A stretch of 59,354 nucleotides of DNA from a virus. Position numbers and translations under genes: made by a program. A model generated the notes under the pieces. That model was given only the letters and a program-made list of their open reading frames with translations, ran no database searches and was not told the origin of the DNA. Each line of letters begins with the position of its first letter. Within the stretch, counting starts at the first letter, position 1. This document shows, piece after piece, positions 26,994 to 35,586 of this stretch. Where the stretch lies: positions 1-59,354 of the IMG/VR virus record IMGVR_UViG_3300020021_000011; one strand, given 5' to 3'.

Positions 26994-27881
26994 TTAACTA
27001 TTTTCATCATAACGTCCTTCAGACATTGCCTTTAGGATTTCTGCTTCATATTTACCATATTTACTCATTGGGATTGCTTTAACTTCAGAAGCTCTCCATA
27101 TCTTACCGCCGCCCTGTCCAACTTCGACAATATTATTAGTAGTTACTGCCATAGCAGCAGCTCTATTGTCATTATCCTTCTGTGTTTTAGTTTTCTTTAC
27201 AATCCCTTTATCCTTTTTATAGATATCAAGACCTCTGGCAACTTCATTAACATTAGGAGATTCTATTAGAGATTTAAGTGATGGTACTTGTTCTTTATAC
27301 CATTCTAGAAAATCAGGATCAGTCTTTAATGATTCTGCATCTGGATGAATCTGCAATAATTCAGTCATAGCTCTTATAGCTGCTAACTGCTTAATACTAG
27401 TTTCATTATCTGCAATAGCCTTTTGAAGTTCAGCGTTAGTGCTCTGATTTGAGGTCTGAGCTATGGTTTTTATCATATCATATAGATAACCATATTTATT
27501 TCTAAATTCTGCAACTTCAGCAGGGGTAGATGGTAGTTTTATAGGTTCTTTCTGTAAGGTATCAAAAGCTTTTTCCCTTTCAGCTAACAGGCGAGCTTTT
27601 TCTCCTAACTCAGCATCCTTGGCTTTAATCTGCTTGTCCATATGAGACTGCAAATCACTATACCGTTTCTGCCAATCATGATTAGGCTCTGAAGAGTTTT
27701 TCCCATCCCCCGGAGTACCAGTATTACCTGAGTCCTGTGGAACCGTATCATCCTCTTCTTCTTTGTGATGTTTCGGTTTGTTTAAGTATAGAGTTCTTGG
27801 CTGGCTTGCGATTACATTAGCAACATTGTTCTCGGAAGGTGCAGTAGAAAACATTACACTTTGGGTAGCATTATTAGTCAT
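26994..27881 (-). CDS. Scaffolding protein
   Basis: 295 aa from ATG 27879-27881, which has AAAGGA six bases upstream; an extra 14 codons to 27923 lack such a site. Highly charged with a disordered acidic/Pro N-terminus, a central coiled coil (LQSHMDKQIKAKDAELGEKA) and a basic C-terminal region (KKDKGIVKKTKTQK). The gene lies just before the capsid gene, as for podovirus scaffolds. Confidence 0.8.
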   Translation of the reverse strand: MTNNATQSVMFSTAPSENNVANVIASQPRTLYLNKPKHHKEEEDDTVPQDSGNTGTPGDGKNSSEPNHDWQKRYSDLQSHMDKQIKAKDAELGEKARLLAEREKAFDTLQKEPIKLPSTPAEVAEFRNKYGYLYDMIKTIAQTSNQSTNAELQKAIADNETSIKQLAAIRAMTELLQIHPDAESLKTDPDFLEWYKEQVPSLKSLIESPNVNEVARGLDIYKKDKGIVKKTKTQKDNDNRAAAMAVTTNNIVEVGQGGGKIWRASEVKAIPMSKYGKYEAEILKAMSEGRYDENS

Positions 27882-27939
27882 AATTAATCCTTTAGAGTTG
27901 CAAAGCAAGTATCTAAGGTACATTTACCTTTGAAAGCCT

Positions 27940-28425
27940 CTATGAAGAGGGTGTTTCACTTTGTGTTGGTTGTGCAGCTTGAGAGGACTGAGCCTCAGCG
28001 GGTGCTTGATTTGCCGCAGAAGTACTCGTTGGAGTACTAGCATTCATTGCCTGTTGATCTTCCTGTAAAGCTTGTCCACCTTGTGGGACTGAACTACGTG
28101 GAACGATTGAGGCCATTTTAGTTGGGTCAGTTAATGGTTTGAAGTAATTATAAGCTTCGACTCCGCCTACTATACCCATTAATACTGCTGTTTCTGGTGT
28201 TAAATAATGATTTACAAACGCTTGTTGTATTGGTGGTAAACTATTAAGTCTTTGTTCAAGCTGTTGGTGTATCATCTGTTCTTTAGATATACCCATGCTA
28301 GGATCTGAAGCTCCTTGTGGCTGAGTAGCATCTGGGGCATTACTCTGATCTTGTGGCTGCTGATTACTCTGCATATTCATAGGAATAGTAGAAGCTTGAG
28401 TAGAGGGGCGCTGTGGAGAAATCAT
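27940..28425 (-). CDS. Pro/Gln-rich virion-associated protein, 161 aa
   Basis: Disordered Gln/Pro/Ser-rich ends flank a central folded segment with a short hydrophobic stretch (LTPETAVLMGIVGGVEAYNYF). It sits between the glycine-rich protein and the scaffold and overlaps the former by one base. Function unknown. Confidence 0.55.
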   Translation of the reverse strand: MISPQRPSTQASTIPMNMQSNQQPQDQSNAPDATQPQGASDPSMGISKEQMIHQQLEQRLNSLPPIQQAFVNHYLTPETAVLMGIVGGVEAYNYFKPLTDPTKMASIVPRSSVPQGGQALQEDQQAMNASTPTSTSAANQAPAEAQSSQAAQPTQSETPSS

Positions 28426-29639
28426 TATGCTGCTTTTCCTGTTGGTGTATTGACTGGTACATTAAGAATACCTCTACCTTGAGTATTAGAGGTTGCTACA
28501 GTAGGAGTCATGAAATTATTTGTATTACCATTTTGACCATTAGCATATAATGACGTAGGATTAGCTATAGCATTCTGTAAATTAAAGTTAGGATCGTAGA
28601 ATGCACTACTATTTATATGATTTAATTGTTGTTTTAAAGCATCTGGTATATTATATTGCTGCATAACTTCTTTACTTACAGCATCATTTAATGATCCGCC
28701 AGTAGTACCGCTCTTAAGAGTAGAGTCATATTTAAGTCCACCATTAATTAAATCAGAACCTACTTTAATACCATCTCTCTGCCCTACTGTAACCATAATA
28801 TTACCACCTTTACCCTGATCTGTAGGTGTAGCACCATTAGCTAGAAGAAACTGTGCTAGATTTGAGGCTCCTATTTGTTCAGTGTTTCTAGTTGCAGCAT
28901 TTGTAGGGCTATATTCTGAACCAGTTCCACTCTGGGTTCTGGCATATACATCATTTACTTGTCCGGTGGATATATTAACACCACCATTTTGAGTCATATC
29001 AGATGGAGTATTATTACCAAATAGTCCGCCTATAGTAGATCCAACTACTATACCGATACCTCCACCTATTGGCCCACCAAAGATACTACCAATTGCACCA
29101 CCAATTGCACCACCTATCTGCCCACCTTGAGGATTTCCACCAGTCCATCCAGCTATCTGTCCTCCATATGAATACCCAGCATAAGCAAAAGCAGCAGGAA
29201 CAGCAAAATCAGATAATGTAGCACCAGTCCATGCTGGAGCAGTAGTACCAGCTGTGCTAGGAGCAGCTAAGAACGCATCAGAACCACCTACACCAGTACC
29301 AATAGACCCACTTAGGTTAGCAGTAGCACTAGCACCACTAGCAGTAAGAGATGTACCGGCAACTGTACCTAAATTAGTGTTACCCCATGCATTAATAGGA
29401 GCTGTAACATTACTTGAGAACCACCCATTATTAGTTATAGCACTAGTAGGTACGTGGTTAAGTACACTATCTGTAGCTTGATTACCTAATTGCTGCTGTG
29501 CTTGTACATTCTGATTAGAGATTTGTTGTTGAGCACTACTAGTCGAGGGAGTAGTTCCAGATATAGGACTTTGTGCCTGCATATATGGCAGTGCAGTTAC
29601 AGTAGGTTGATCAATAGGATTTAATATATTAGTCGCCAT
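28425..29639 (-). CDS. Glycine-zipper virion protein, 404 aa
   Basis: Contains a striking glycine-zipper block (about residues 165-210: I-G-G-A-I-G-G-A-I-G-S-I-F-G-G-P-I-G-G), a pattern used for membrane insertion. The flanks are Ser/Thr/Asn/Gln-rich. Gene position between portal and scaffold plus this motif suggest a virion protein that contacts the host membrane, but no family was recognised. Confidence 0.6.
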   Translation of the reverse strand: MATNILNPIDQPTVTALPYMQAQSPISGTTPSTSSAQQQISNQNVQAQQQLGNQATDSVLNHVPTSAITNNGWFSSNVTAPINAWGNTNLGTVAGTSLTASGASATANLSGSIGTGVGGSDAFLAAPSTAGTTAPAWTGATLSDFAVPAAFAYAGYSYGGQIAGWTGGNPQGGQIGGAIGGAIGSIFGGPIGGGIGIVVGSTIGGLFGNNTPSDMTQNGGVNISTGQVNDVYARTQSGTGSEYSPTNAATRNTEQIGASNLAQFLLANGATPTDQGKGGNIMVTVGQRDGIKVGSDLINGGLKYDSTLKSGTTGGSLNDAVSKEVMQQYNIPDALKQQLNHINSSAFYDPNFNLQNAIANPTSLYANGQNGNTNNFMTPTVATSNTQGRGILNVPVNTPTGKAA

Positions 29640-29859
29640 TATTTATAGCATCCTGCATACGATCTGGTAATTCTTTAATGATTCGCACTATGGCCAACTT
29701 CCCCTGACTGCGGAGCAGTTCCAACTCCGATGTTGCCACCTCCACTTCCCATAGTATCTCCAGGGTTAAATTGTCCACTAGGATTTTCAGAGCTGCTTGA
29801 ACCTCCGGCTTGAGGAGAGGACTGAGTTTGTTGGCTAGGATTCTGTCCATTTTGACCAT
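29629..29859 (-). CDS. Overprinted 76-aa helical protein across the portal 3' end
   Basis: Encoded in a different frame, 185 bases inside the portal gene, then running 46 bases past the portal stop to overlap the next start (29637-29639). The ATG at 29857-29859 has an AGGAG six bases upstream. The product is a well-ordered amphipathic helical protein with a Leu/Ile/Val/Glu/Lys pattern (LLKPEVQAALKILVDNLTLE). In contrast, the portal frame here codes low-complexity Gln/Ser/Gly sequence. Ribosome site, composition and junction-bridging position all support a real gene. Function unknown. Confidence 0.7.
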   Translation of the reverse strand: MVKMDRILANKLSPLLKPEVQAALKILVDNLTLEILWEVEVATSELELLRSQGKLAIVRIIKELPDRMQDAINNGD

Positions 29860-31939
29860 TGGCGGCTCCTATAATATCTGCATATAATTTAGCAGTTGCT
29901 GGATCATTTATAATATCTTTAGGTTTAAGTCCAAGCGCTCTAACTAAATCAGTTAATACACCATCAAATTTAACAAATGGCGCTACATTAGGATTAGAAG
30001 CTACCTGAAGTAATGATAGAAGTCTCTGTGATTGCACTTCTTTCTGCATTAAGGCTTGAGTACCTTTAGCAACAATCTTTATATTACCACGTATTTCTGG
30101 TTTATCATCATTAAACTGCATATTCCAGTAGAAATAAGCTTTACCTAATGGTTCAATGATGAAATAATCAAAATTCTTAATTACAGTTTTAATATTTAAG
30201 TTAGCAGCCGACATAAGCATAGACATACCAGCGGCAGTACGACTAGTTCCAGTAACACCAGACTGACCATAAGAATAACTAGGTTGTCCAGCTTCTTCAT
30301 CAGCAATTTGACGTGCTTTATCATAAAATTGTACATGAGACTGTGCTGTATTAGGAATTGTTATACCGTACACACTTTGACCAGGTGCACCGCCTTGTTT
30401 ACGGAATATCTTACCTGGATAAAGAGTCATATCCTGTCCTGGAACAAGTTGATTCTCGTTAACTTCAAATATACAATTACCAGCAAATCTAAGATTATCA
30501 ATAGCCATACGCCAGTGACCATTCATAAGGTCTTGAGCATCACGGATATTCTCAGATAATCCTATACCCCATATTTGATAAGGGTGTTCTTCATACGGAA
30601 CTATATAGTATGGTAATCTATTAGGAGTAAATGGATTAAGAGCTACTCGTAATACTTCACCTTCAGCTACCCATACATTAACCTGTATCTGATCTTCCAT
30701 TTTAAGTAAAGTATCTTCATCAGCTATATCTAAGCCCCTGATCATTTCTTTATCAAGGAAACCCCAATATTCAAATACTTCATATCTACGATCATCAATA
30801 GTAGCTAAAGTCTGGTCACGTATTATGTTCTCCCAGAATTTACGTTCATGTCTGGCACCTTTACGTATAAGTCTATCTATAGCATCATGATCAAATAACT
30901 TCTGTTTCTTGAGTCCTCTAACAAGAGTTTCAGACATTAAATGTCGTTCAATAACATACGAAGCTTCAAATATATTCCTAGCATTAGGGTCTGGGTACAG
31001 AGACCACACAGATGCCCAGCTAACTCTTGGAGCTAACTTCTTCTCTGGATTATATGTTATCTTACCACTATCATCTCTATCCCACTTATGAATAGTATCT
31101 TCAATGGTAAATGGGCCTTTCATAGCTCCAGTACCAAAGATAACACACTCAAGTATAGCATTATTGAGGTGCCTATCTGCGTGTCCCTCAGTTAATTGAT
31201 CTTTAACTAGATCTTCAAGTGCTGAAGCAGCTAATTTAGCAGGATGTATTTCAGGAAACATCTTCTCATTAGGAGATGGACCATCTTGTACCTTCTTACC
31301 CTGAAGTAAGTTAGAGAATTTCTGTTGTAGTCCACCTAATAGAGTTTTCTGTGTAGCTCCAGGAGGTATTTGTTTATTATCACCAGCATAACCTATAATA
31401 TCAGCTGGATTAATATCTGGCATACTAGCAGGAGTTATAGTTACAGTATCCGCTATACCTTCTGGTTGATTTTCAGGTTCATAAGATATAGGGAAGTCAT
31501 CTTCTCCCCATAGTATTTCTCTTAATTGTCCATAAGCAGCTACATTCTTAGCTTTAGTAATCTTTACAAATGCTTCTGATGCTTGTGGATTACGTTCCTG
31601 TAACTTAGCAATCTTCTGGCGTTCAGCAGGAGAATATTCGCCACGATGCTGATAATATGATTTAATCCAGATATCTTCTGTAACACGTCTAGCAGTTTCA
31701 GCAAACTTGAATCTCTGGTTTACAAGAGCATAAATACCAGATAGATTCTTCTGTTTACCTACATCTGCTTCAGACATATTAAACATATTGGTTGCAGCAT
31801 CATTATCAGTTTTACCAACGCCAGCATCTTCAGGTTGCCCATTACCAGAATCTGTGAAACTAGATAAAGCTTTAGAAGCCTGGTTTAATCCAGCCTCTAA
31901 TCCTACACCCATTATATTACTATTACCAGAAATCGCCAC
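29675..31939 (-). CDS. Portal protein
   Basis: 754 aa, longer than the T7 portal. The N-terminal helical region (VNQRFKFAETARRVTEDIW) is followed by the stem/wing region with R-N-P-Q-A-S-E-A-F-V-K and W-G-E-D-D-F-P, then the central domain with Y-Y-I-V-P-Y-E-E-H-P and G-I-G-L-S-E-N-I-R-D, typical of podovirus portals. The last 60 residues are Gln/Ser/Gly low complexity, where another gene is overprinted. Forms the 12-subunit DNA entry ring with the terminase. Confidence 0.9.
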   Translation of the reverse strand: MAISGNSNIMGVGLEAGLNQASKALSSFTDSGNGQPEDAGVGKTDNDAATNMFNMSEADVGKQKNLSGIYALVNQRFKFAETARRVTEDIWIKSYYQHRGEYSPAERQKIAKLQERNPQASEAFVKITKAKNVAAYGQLREILWGEDDFPISYEPENQPEGIADTVTITPASMPDINPADIIGYAGDNKQIPPGATQKTLLGGLQQKFSNLLQGKKVQDGPSPNEKMFPEIHPAKLAASALEDLVKDQLTEGHADRHLNNAILECVIFGTGAMKGPFTIEDTIHKWDRDDSGKITYNPEKKLAPRVSWASVWSLYPDPNARNIFEASYVIERHLMSETLVRGLKKQKLFDHDAIDRLIRKGARHERKFWENIIRDQTLATIDDRRYEVFEYWGFLDKEMIRGLDIADEDTLLKMEDQIQVNVWVAEGEVLRVALNPFTPNRLPYYIVPYEEHPYQIWGIGLSENIRDAQDLMNGHWRMAIDNLRFAGNCIFEVNENQLVPGQDMTLYPGKIFRKQGGAPGQSVYGITIPNTAQSHVQFYDKARQIADEEAGQPSYSYGQSGVTGTSRTAAGMSMLMSAANLNIKTVIKNFDYFIIEPLGKAYFYWNMQFNDDKPEIRGNIKIVAKGTQALMQKEVQSQRLLSLLQVASNPNVAPFVKFDGVLTDLVRALGLKPKDIINDPATAKLYADIIGAANGQNGQNPSQQTQSSPQAGGSSSSENPSGQFNPGDTMGSGGGNIGVGTAPQSGEVGHSANH

Positions 31940-31946
31940 TTATAAC

Positions 31947-32102
31947 CTATTTCTTTTTATATTTAAGAATAGCTTTATCTACCTTCGTATCCTTCTTAGA
32001 ACCTTCTTTAAATCCAGTAGCTTTATCAACTACTTTATCTAGTTTAGAAGATTCAAACTTCTTCATGCCGTCCATCTTATCTTTCGATTTCTTAGCTTTC
32101 AT
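31947..32102 (-). CDS. Small Lys-rich protein, 51 aa
   Basis: Sits in the 165-base gap before the portal gene. ATG (32100-32102) to TAG gives MKAKKSKDKMDGMKKFESSK..., about one third Lys. Likely a DNA-binding or packaged basic peptide. It fills the gap exactly and is co-oriented, which supports it. Confidence 0.6.
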   Translation of the reverse strand: MKAKKSKDKMDGMKKFESSKLDKVVDKATGFKEGSKKDTKVDKAILKYKKK

Positions 32103-32104
32103 GA

Positions 32105-32620
32105 TTATTTATTCCTACTAGTAAAGATATTCGTACTAATCTTAACATTATCTGATGTTGGGTTCTTTCCTTGTCCACTTATTGGTAGGCTGCGCTTACC
32201 TTGATAATTAGCACCTTCATTACGCTCCTTTGATGCTTCATCTTTTTCAATGTTACCATTTACTTTCTTATCTTTATCCTTAGCTGCGAATCCACCAGAT
32301 CCGAATACACCATCATTACCCCCTCCTGGCATACCTTCAGCAGTAAATGAATAATCAACTCCAGCCCATACAGACTTATCTACGGAGTTATAATCTTTCT
32401 TACCAGCACCAACTGTATTACCAGTATATTCTATATTACCAAAGATTGATTCATCTTCAATACCCCCAGTAATTTCACCTTTACCTTTTTTAGGAGCAAA
32501 GTCATCGGCCCCCACTTTATTAGGTGTAGATCTTACTGCTGGGCCAAATGTATTATCAGACTCACCATCATTATTGAATCCCCATTTACTATCATTAGGA
32601 GTTCCTTTTGTATCTTTCAT
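32105..32620 (-). CDS. Hypothetical virion-region protein, 171 aa
   Basis: Gly/Asn/Asp/Lys-rich and probably largely disordered, with few hydrophobic residues. Encoded between the large terminase and the portal. No recognisable domain. Confidence 0.6.
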   Translation of the reverse strand: MKDTKGTPNDSKWGFNNDGESDNTFGPAVRSTPNKVGADDFAPKKGKGEITGGIEDESIFGNIEYTGNTVGAGKKDYNSVDKSVWAGVDYSFTAEGMPGGGNDGVFGSGGFAAKDKDKKVNGNIEKDEASKERNEGANYQGKRSLPISGQGKNPTSDNVKISTNIFTSRNK

Positions 32621-32647
32621 TTACTTATTCCTTTAAATTAATTTTAT

Positions 32648-34315
32648 TTAATACCCGAATGATTCACTTACTACTACGTTATTAGTTCCATACCCACCAT
32701 TATCTGCTCTCCATAAATAATCATTAGCTACCTTAGGTCTAGTCATAATAGCATATCTTAAAGCATCATAAGCATGATCCTGAACATCAGTATTAACGTC
32801 TTCAGGATTTCTATCATCTACAGGAAGAGATGATAACTCACTTATAATCTCTTTACAAGTATCAAATACAAATAGTCTAGGTCTTTGTGTATATTTATCT
32901 TTAGCTAGATATTCATGAATTTGCATTTTACCAGCCACACGAGACCCGGCACTAGAATCTGACATTCTCCAATAGCACCCAACATTATGCATTTCTTCTG
33001 CAACAGAAGGGCCATCTTGCCCTCTTTTAGCCCAGGTAGAACAGTCCAGTACCCCGTATCTAACGCGTTCTCCAGCTTCCATCTCAAGTACTTTTTTACC
33101 GAATTGAGAGGCTACTAATTTCTCTTTAGCTTTATTACCATTCTCTACCATTTCTCTATAAACATAGAGATTATTATCATAATCTACTGCTACCCATACA
33201 CAAACAGCTAAACTTGAGTATCCCCAATCACAGCCCCTAAATCTAAGCCAGTTATTAGGAATCTTAAATGGTTGGACAACATGAGTTTTCTTATTGAACT
33301 CTGAGAATGCTGCACCGGAGGCTGTATCCCAATCGCCATAACGCCATTGTTTCTTTAGAGTTTCATTCTCTATAGCTTCTAAAGATACAATATAATCTGG
33401 ATCATTCTTCATAAGGATAGAGTTATCTTCTACCGTACTATGTATCCATTTACGAGTGATAGTTCTTTCAACTCCATTTACTATATACTTTAGAGTAATA
33501 CGAGTATTAGACTCACCTCTATCTACAAATCGTTCTTTAACCCACCTATGTCCTGGGCCACCGGGATTTCCAGTAAAACGTAACTGGCGTTTAAGAGTAG
33601 GATCTGTAGTACGCAATGATTGTTTTAAGGTTTCTAGTATGTAGTCTGAATCATACTGGGTTAACTCATCAACCCCTAGCCATACATATTCCTGGCCTAT
33701 ATATTGATCTAAATCTTGTTCTGTATCACAGTACCCGAATTCTATAGTAGCACCTGAAGGAAATACGAACATCTTCTCCTGTTCTTTCCATCTAGTACCA
33801 GGTATTGCCTGTAAGTAAATCTTTCTTGCTCTTGACATTAATTCTCGTAGGCGTTTCATTGTCTTACGTATAATTAAGCCTTTAAAATTACCATTATTAA
33901 CGTATCTTAGTGGGTCAGCTATAAGAGCATCTGACTTACCACTACCTCTACTACCAGCGAAGAATACTTCTTCTTCAGAGGCCTCAAGGAATGCTATTTG
34001 TGGCTTATTATTAGGATCAGGCTGCCATATAATCTTTCTTGGCTGTACTGGTTCCTGAATTTCTTCAATCTTAACAGGTACTTCTACTTTAACTTCTTTT
34101 ATTACTTCTACAATTCTATCTACAAAGATTTGCTGTGGAACTATAACTTCTTTTATTACTTCTATAGTTTTAATCTTTTTAGCTTTAGCCTGCTCTCGTT
34201 TGAGCTTCTTCTTTTCCTGAAGTAATTTCTGTCTCTCCTGAGACTGTATCTTTGACCGGCTTATAGGTGGAGAAATCAGTTGGGGTTTTGTAGATTCTGT
34301 GTCTTTCGTTATCAT
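32648..34315 (-). CDS. Large terminase subunit
   Basis: 555 aa. Packaging ATPase and nuclease. Walker A G121-S-R-G-S-G-K-S-D, Walker B V-W-L-G-V-D216-E217, coupling motif F-T-G-N-P-G. The nuclease acidic residues are D363 (G-C-D-W-G-Y), D424 (V-L-D-C-S) and D513/D517 (D-H-A-Y-D-A). An N-terminal extension of about 95 residues is Lys-rich, then an I-K-E-V repeat, coiled-coil-like; it overlaps the upstream gene by 131 bases. No other ATG exists in this region, so the start is uncertain, but the core is certain. Confidence 0.95.
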   Translation of the reverse strand: MITKDTESTKPQLISPPISRSKIQSQERQKLLQEKKKLKREQAKAKKIKTIEVIKEVIVPQQIFVDRIVEVIKEVKVEVPVKIEEIQEPVQPRKIIWQPDPNNKPQIAFLEASEEEVFFAGSRGSGKSDALIADPLRYVNNGNFKGLIIRKTMKRLRELMSRARKIYLQAIPGTRWKEQEKMFVFPSGATIEFGYCDTEQDLDQYIGQEYVWLGVDELTQYDSDYILETLKQSLRTTDPTLKRQLRFTGNPGGPGHRWVKERFVDRGESNTRITLKYIVNGVERTITRKWIHSTVEDNSILMKNDPDYIVSLEAIENETLKKQWRYGDWDTASGAAFSEFNKKTHVVQPFKIPNNWLRFRGCDWGYSSLAVCVWVAVDYDNNLYVYREMVENGNKAKEKLVASQFGKKVLEMEAGERVRYGVLDCSTWAKRGQDGPSVAEEMHNVGCYWRMSDSSAGSRVAGKMQIHEYLAKDKYTQRPRLFVFDTCKEIISELSSLPVDDRNPEDVNTDVQDHAYDALRYAIMTRPKVANDYLWRADNGGYGTNNVVVSESFGY

Positions 34316-34652
34316 CGAGCATAATCTCTTTAAATGGGAAACGATTAAGTAATAGTAATCTTAATCCTTCACTAGATATGGTATGACCAGTATTGGCCAC
34401 TAACCATGTTGATACTTCCTTTAAAGAACAATCTTTTAGATATTCACGAGTCTTAAATAATAGTCTTAATGCTTTAATATCAGGGATACACAATTGCTTT
34501 TTTATGTCAAAAGTATATCCCCAAGGAGTAGTATGTCTTATCATTATTACTGGAAGACCAAGTTGTATAGCCTTAAGCCTATCATGATCTGCTATAGAAC
34601 AGAATGATGGTTTAATCTTTCTAACACTGGCTTTAGTATCAACGTAAGACAT
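34185..34652 (-). CDS. DNA-binding protein next to the terminase, 155 aa
   Basis: A predicted helix-turn-helix lies around residues 70-106 (Y-L-K-D-C-S-L-K-E-V-S-T-W-L, then T-I-S-S-E-G-L-R-L-L-L), preceded by a mixed alpha/beta part. The C-terminal 43 residues are encoded in the overlap with the large terminase. Probably a packaging-site or regulatory DNA-binding protein; small terminase is better assigned to 35144-35533. Confidence 0.6.
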   Translation of the reverse strand: MSYVDTKASVRKIKPSFCSIADHDRLKAIQLGLPVIMIRHTTPWGYTFDIKKQLCIPDIKALRLLFKTREYLKDCSLKEVSTWLVANTGHTISSEGLRLLLLNRFPFKEIMLDDNERHRIYKTPTDFSTYKPVKDTVSGETEITSGKEEAQTRAG

Positions 34653-34664
34653 ATTGAAGCTCTT

Positions 34665-35105
34665 TTACAAAGCTATTGGAAGAGTACGGAAGTAAATACG
34701 TAGCTGAATACTAGGAGCACCTGTACCTGTTACTTCAGCAGTTTTAGACTGCGCTACAATGGCTCCATTTACAGGAAGGACAGTAGCAGCTGCATCAGTA
34801 GAAGATGTAATAGCAGTAGTCTGATCTAAAAAGCCAGTAGTAGGTAAAGCAGTAGTTACTATAGCACCAGACCCATTAGTATATTTAAAATCTATACCAG
34901 CATTAGAACCTATTGTATAAGCAGTACCAGCAGCTTTAGTAGCATATATACGTTCTATAATATGTACAAAGCCAGCTGGGGGAGCAGCTATTACAGAAAT
35001 AGGAGTAGCATTAAGAGTTAACATCTGTGCATTAGTCAGAGTTACTTTTACATACTTCTCAATACGACGATTAGTTGATTTTCTATTAGTTCTTGATAGT
35101 GACAT
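34665..35105 (-). CDS. Beta-rich virion surface protein candidate, 146 aa
   Basis: Basic N-terminus (LSRTNRKSTNRRIEKY), then a Thr/Ala-rich beta pattern similar to the 162-aa protein at 25521. Lies between the small terminase and the HTH protein. Could be a decoration or head-fibre protein; not recognised. Confidence 0.5.
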   Translation of the reverse strand: MSLSRTNRKSTNRRIEKYVKVTLTNAQMLTLNATPISVIAAPPAGFVHIIERIYATKAAGTAYTIGSNAGIDFKYTNGSGAIVTTALPTTGFLDQTTAITSSTDAAATVLPVNGAIVAQSKTAEVTGTGAPSIQLRIYFRTLPIAL

Positions 35106-35143
35106 TTATTGATTCCTTAATGATAATGTACCCTACTAACGTA

Positions 35144-35533
35144 CTATTCTAGTTTCTTTGTTGGGAGAATAACAATACCTTTATCAGCTTTAACTTCAAT
35201 TTCCTGAGTTTCTTTTTTACCGAAACCAGCTCTATCTAGTAAACTATTAGCTGCTTTAATAATATTATCTGCCCCTAAAGTAGTAGGCGTTTCTATGACT
35301 TCTTTTAATTTATTAATAGCATCAGAACTATAGAGAGCCATAAATTCTAAGTTCTTCTCAACTATCTCAACTTTTAGAGTTTTTATAATCTGGTAAGCTG
35401 AAGTAGTATTAGAGTATCCCGCAGCTTCTTTAACAGCATTAATTCTAGCTACCATACCAATTGGTAAACCATCTGCATATATTAAGTCCAGGATAGCTTT
35501 TTGTTTATCGTTTAATTGTGTTTTATCAGTCAT
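35144..35533 (-). CDS. Small terminase subunit
   Basis: 129 aa. N-terminal helix-turn-helix-like region (L-N-D-K-Q-K-A-I-L-D-L, then A-G-Y-S-N-T-T-S-A-Y-Q-I-I), a helical oligomerisation part, and a C-terminal D-R-A-G-F-G-K-K-E-T-Q-E-I-E-V tail characteristic of small terminases. It is located shortly upstream of the large terminase and has its own promoter. Confidence 0.78.
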   Translation of the reverse strand: MTDKTQLNDKQKAILDLIYADGLPIGMVARINAVKEAAGYSNTTSAYQIIKTLKVEIVEKNLEFMALYSSDAINKLKEVIETPTTLGADNIIKAANSLLDRAGFGKKETQEIEVKADKGIVILPTKKLE

Positions 35534-35542
35534 AATTTAATT

Positions 35543-35585
35543 AGTATACACTATTTTTAAGTATTTGTCAAGTAAAATCTTTACT
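35543..35585 (-). promoter_or_regulatory. Sigma70 promoter with operator-like dyad for the terminase genes
   Basis: On the minus strand: -35 TTGACA (35571-35566), 17-base spacer, -10 TATACT (35548-35543), 10 bases before the small terminase start. The 15-bp dyad AGTAAAGATTTTACT (35585-35571, minus strand; 6-bp arms, 3-bp centre) abuts the -35. The same dyad and promoter layout recur at 40069-40111, implying shared control of virion genes. Confidence 0.8.
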
Positions 35586-35586
35586 T

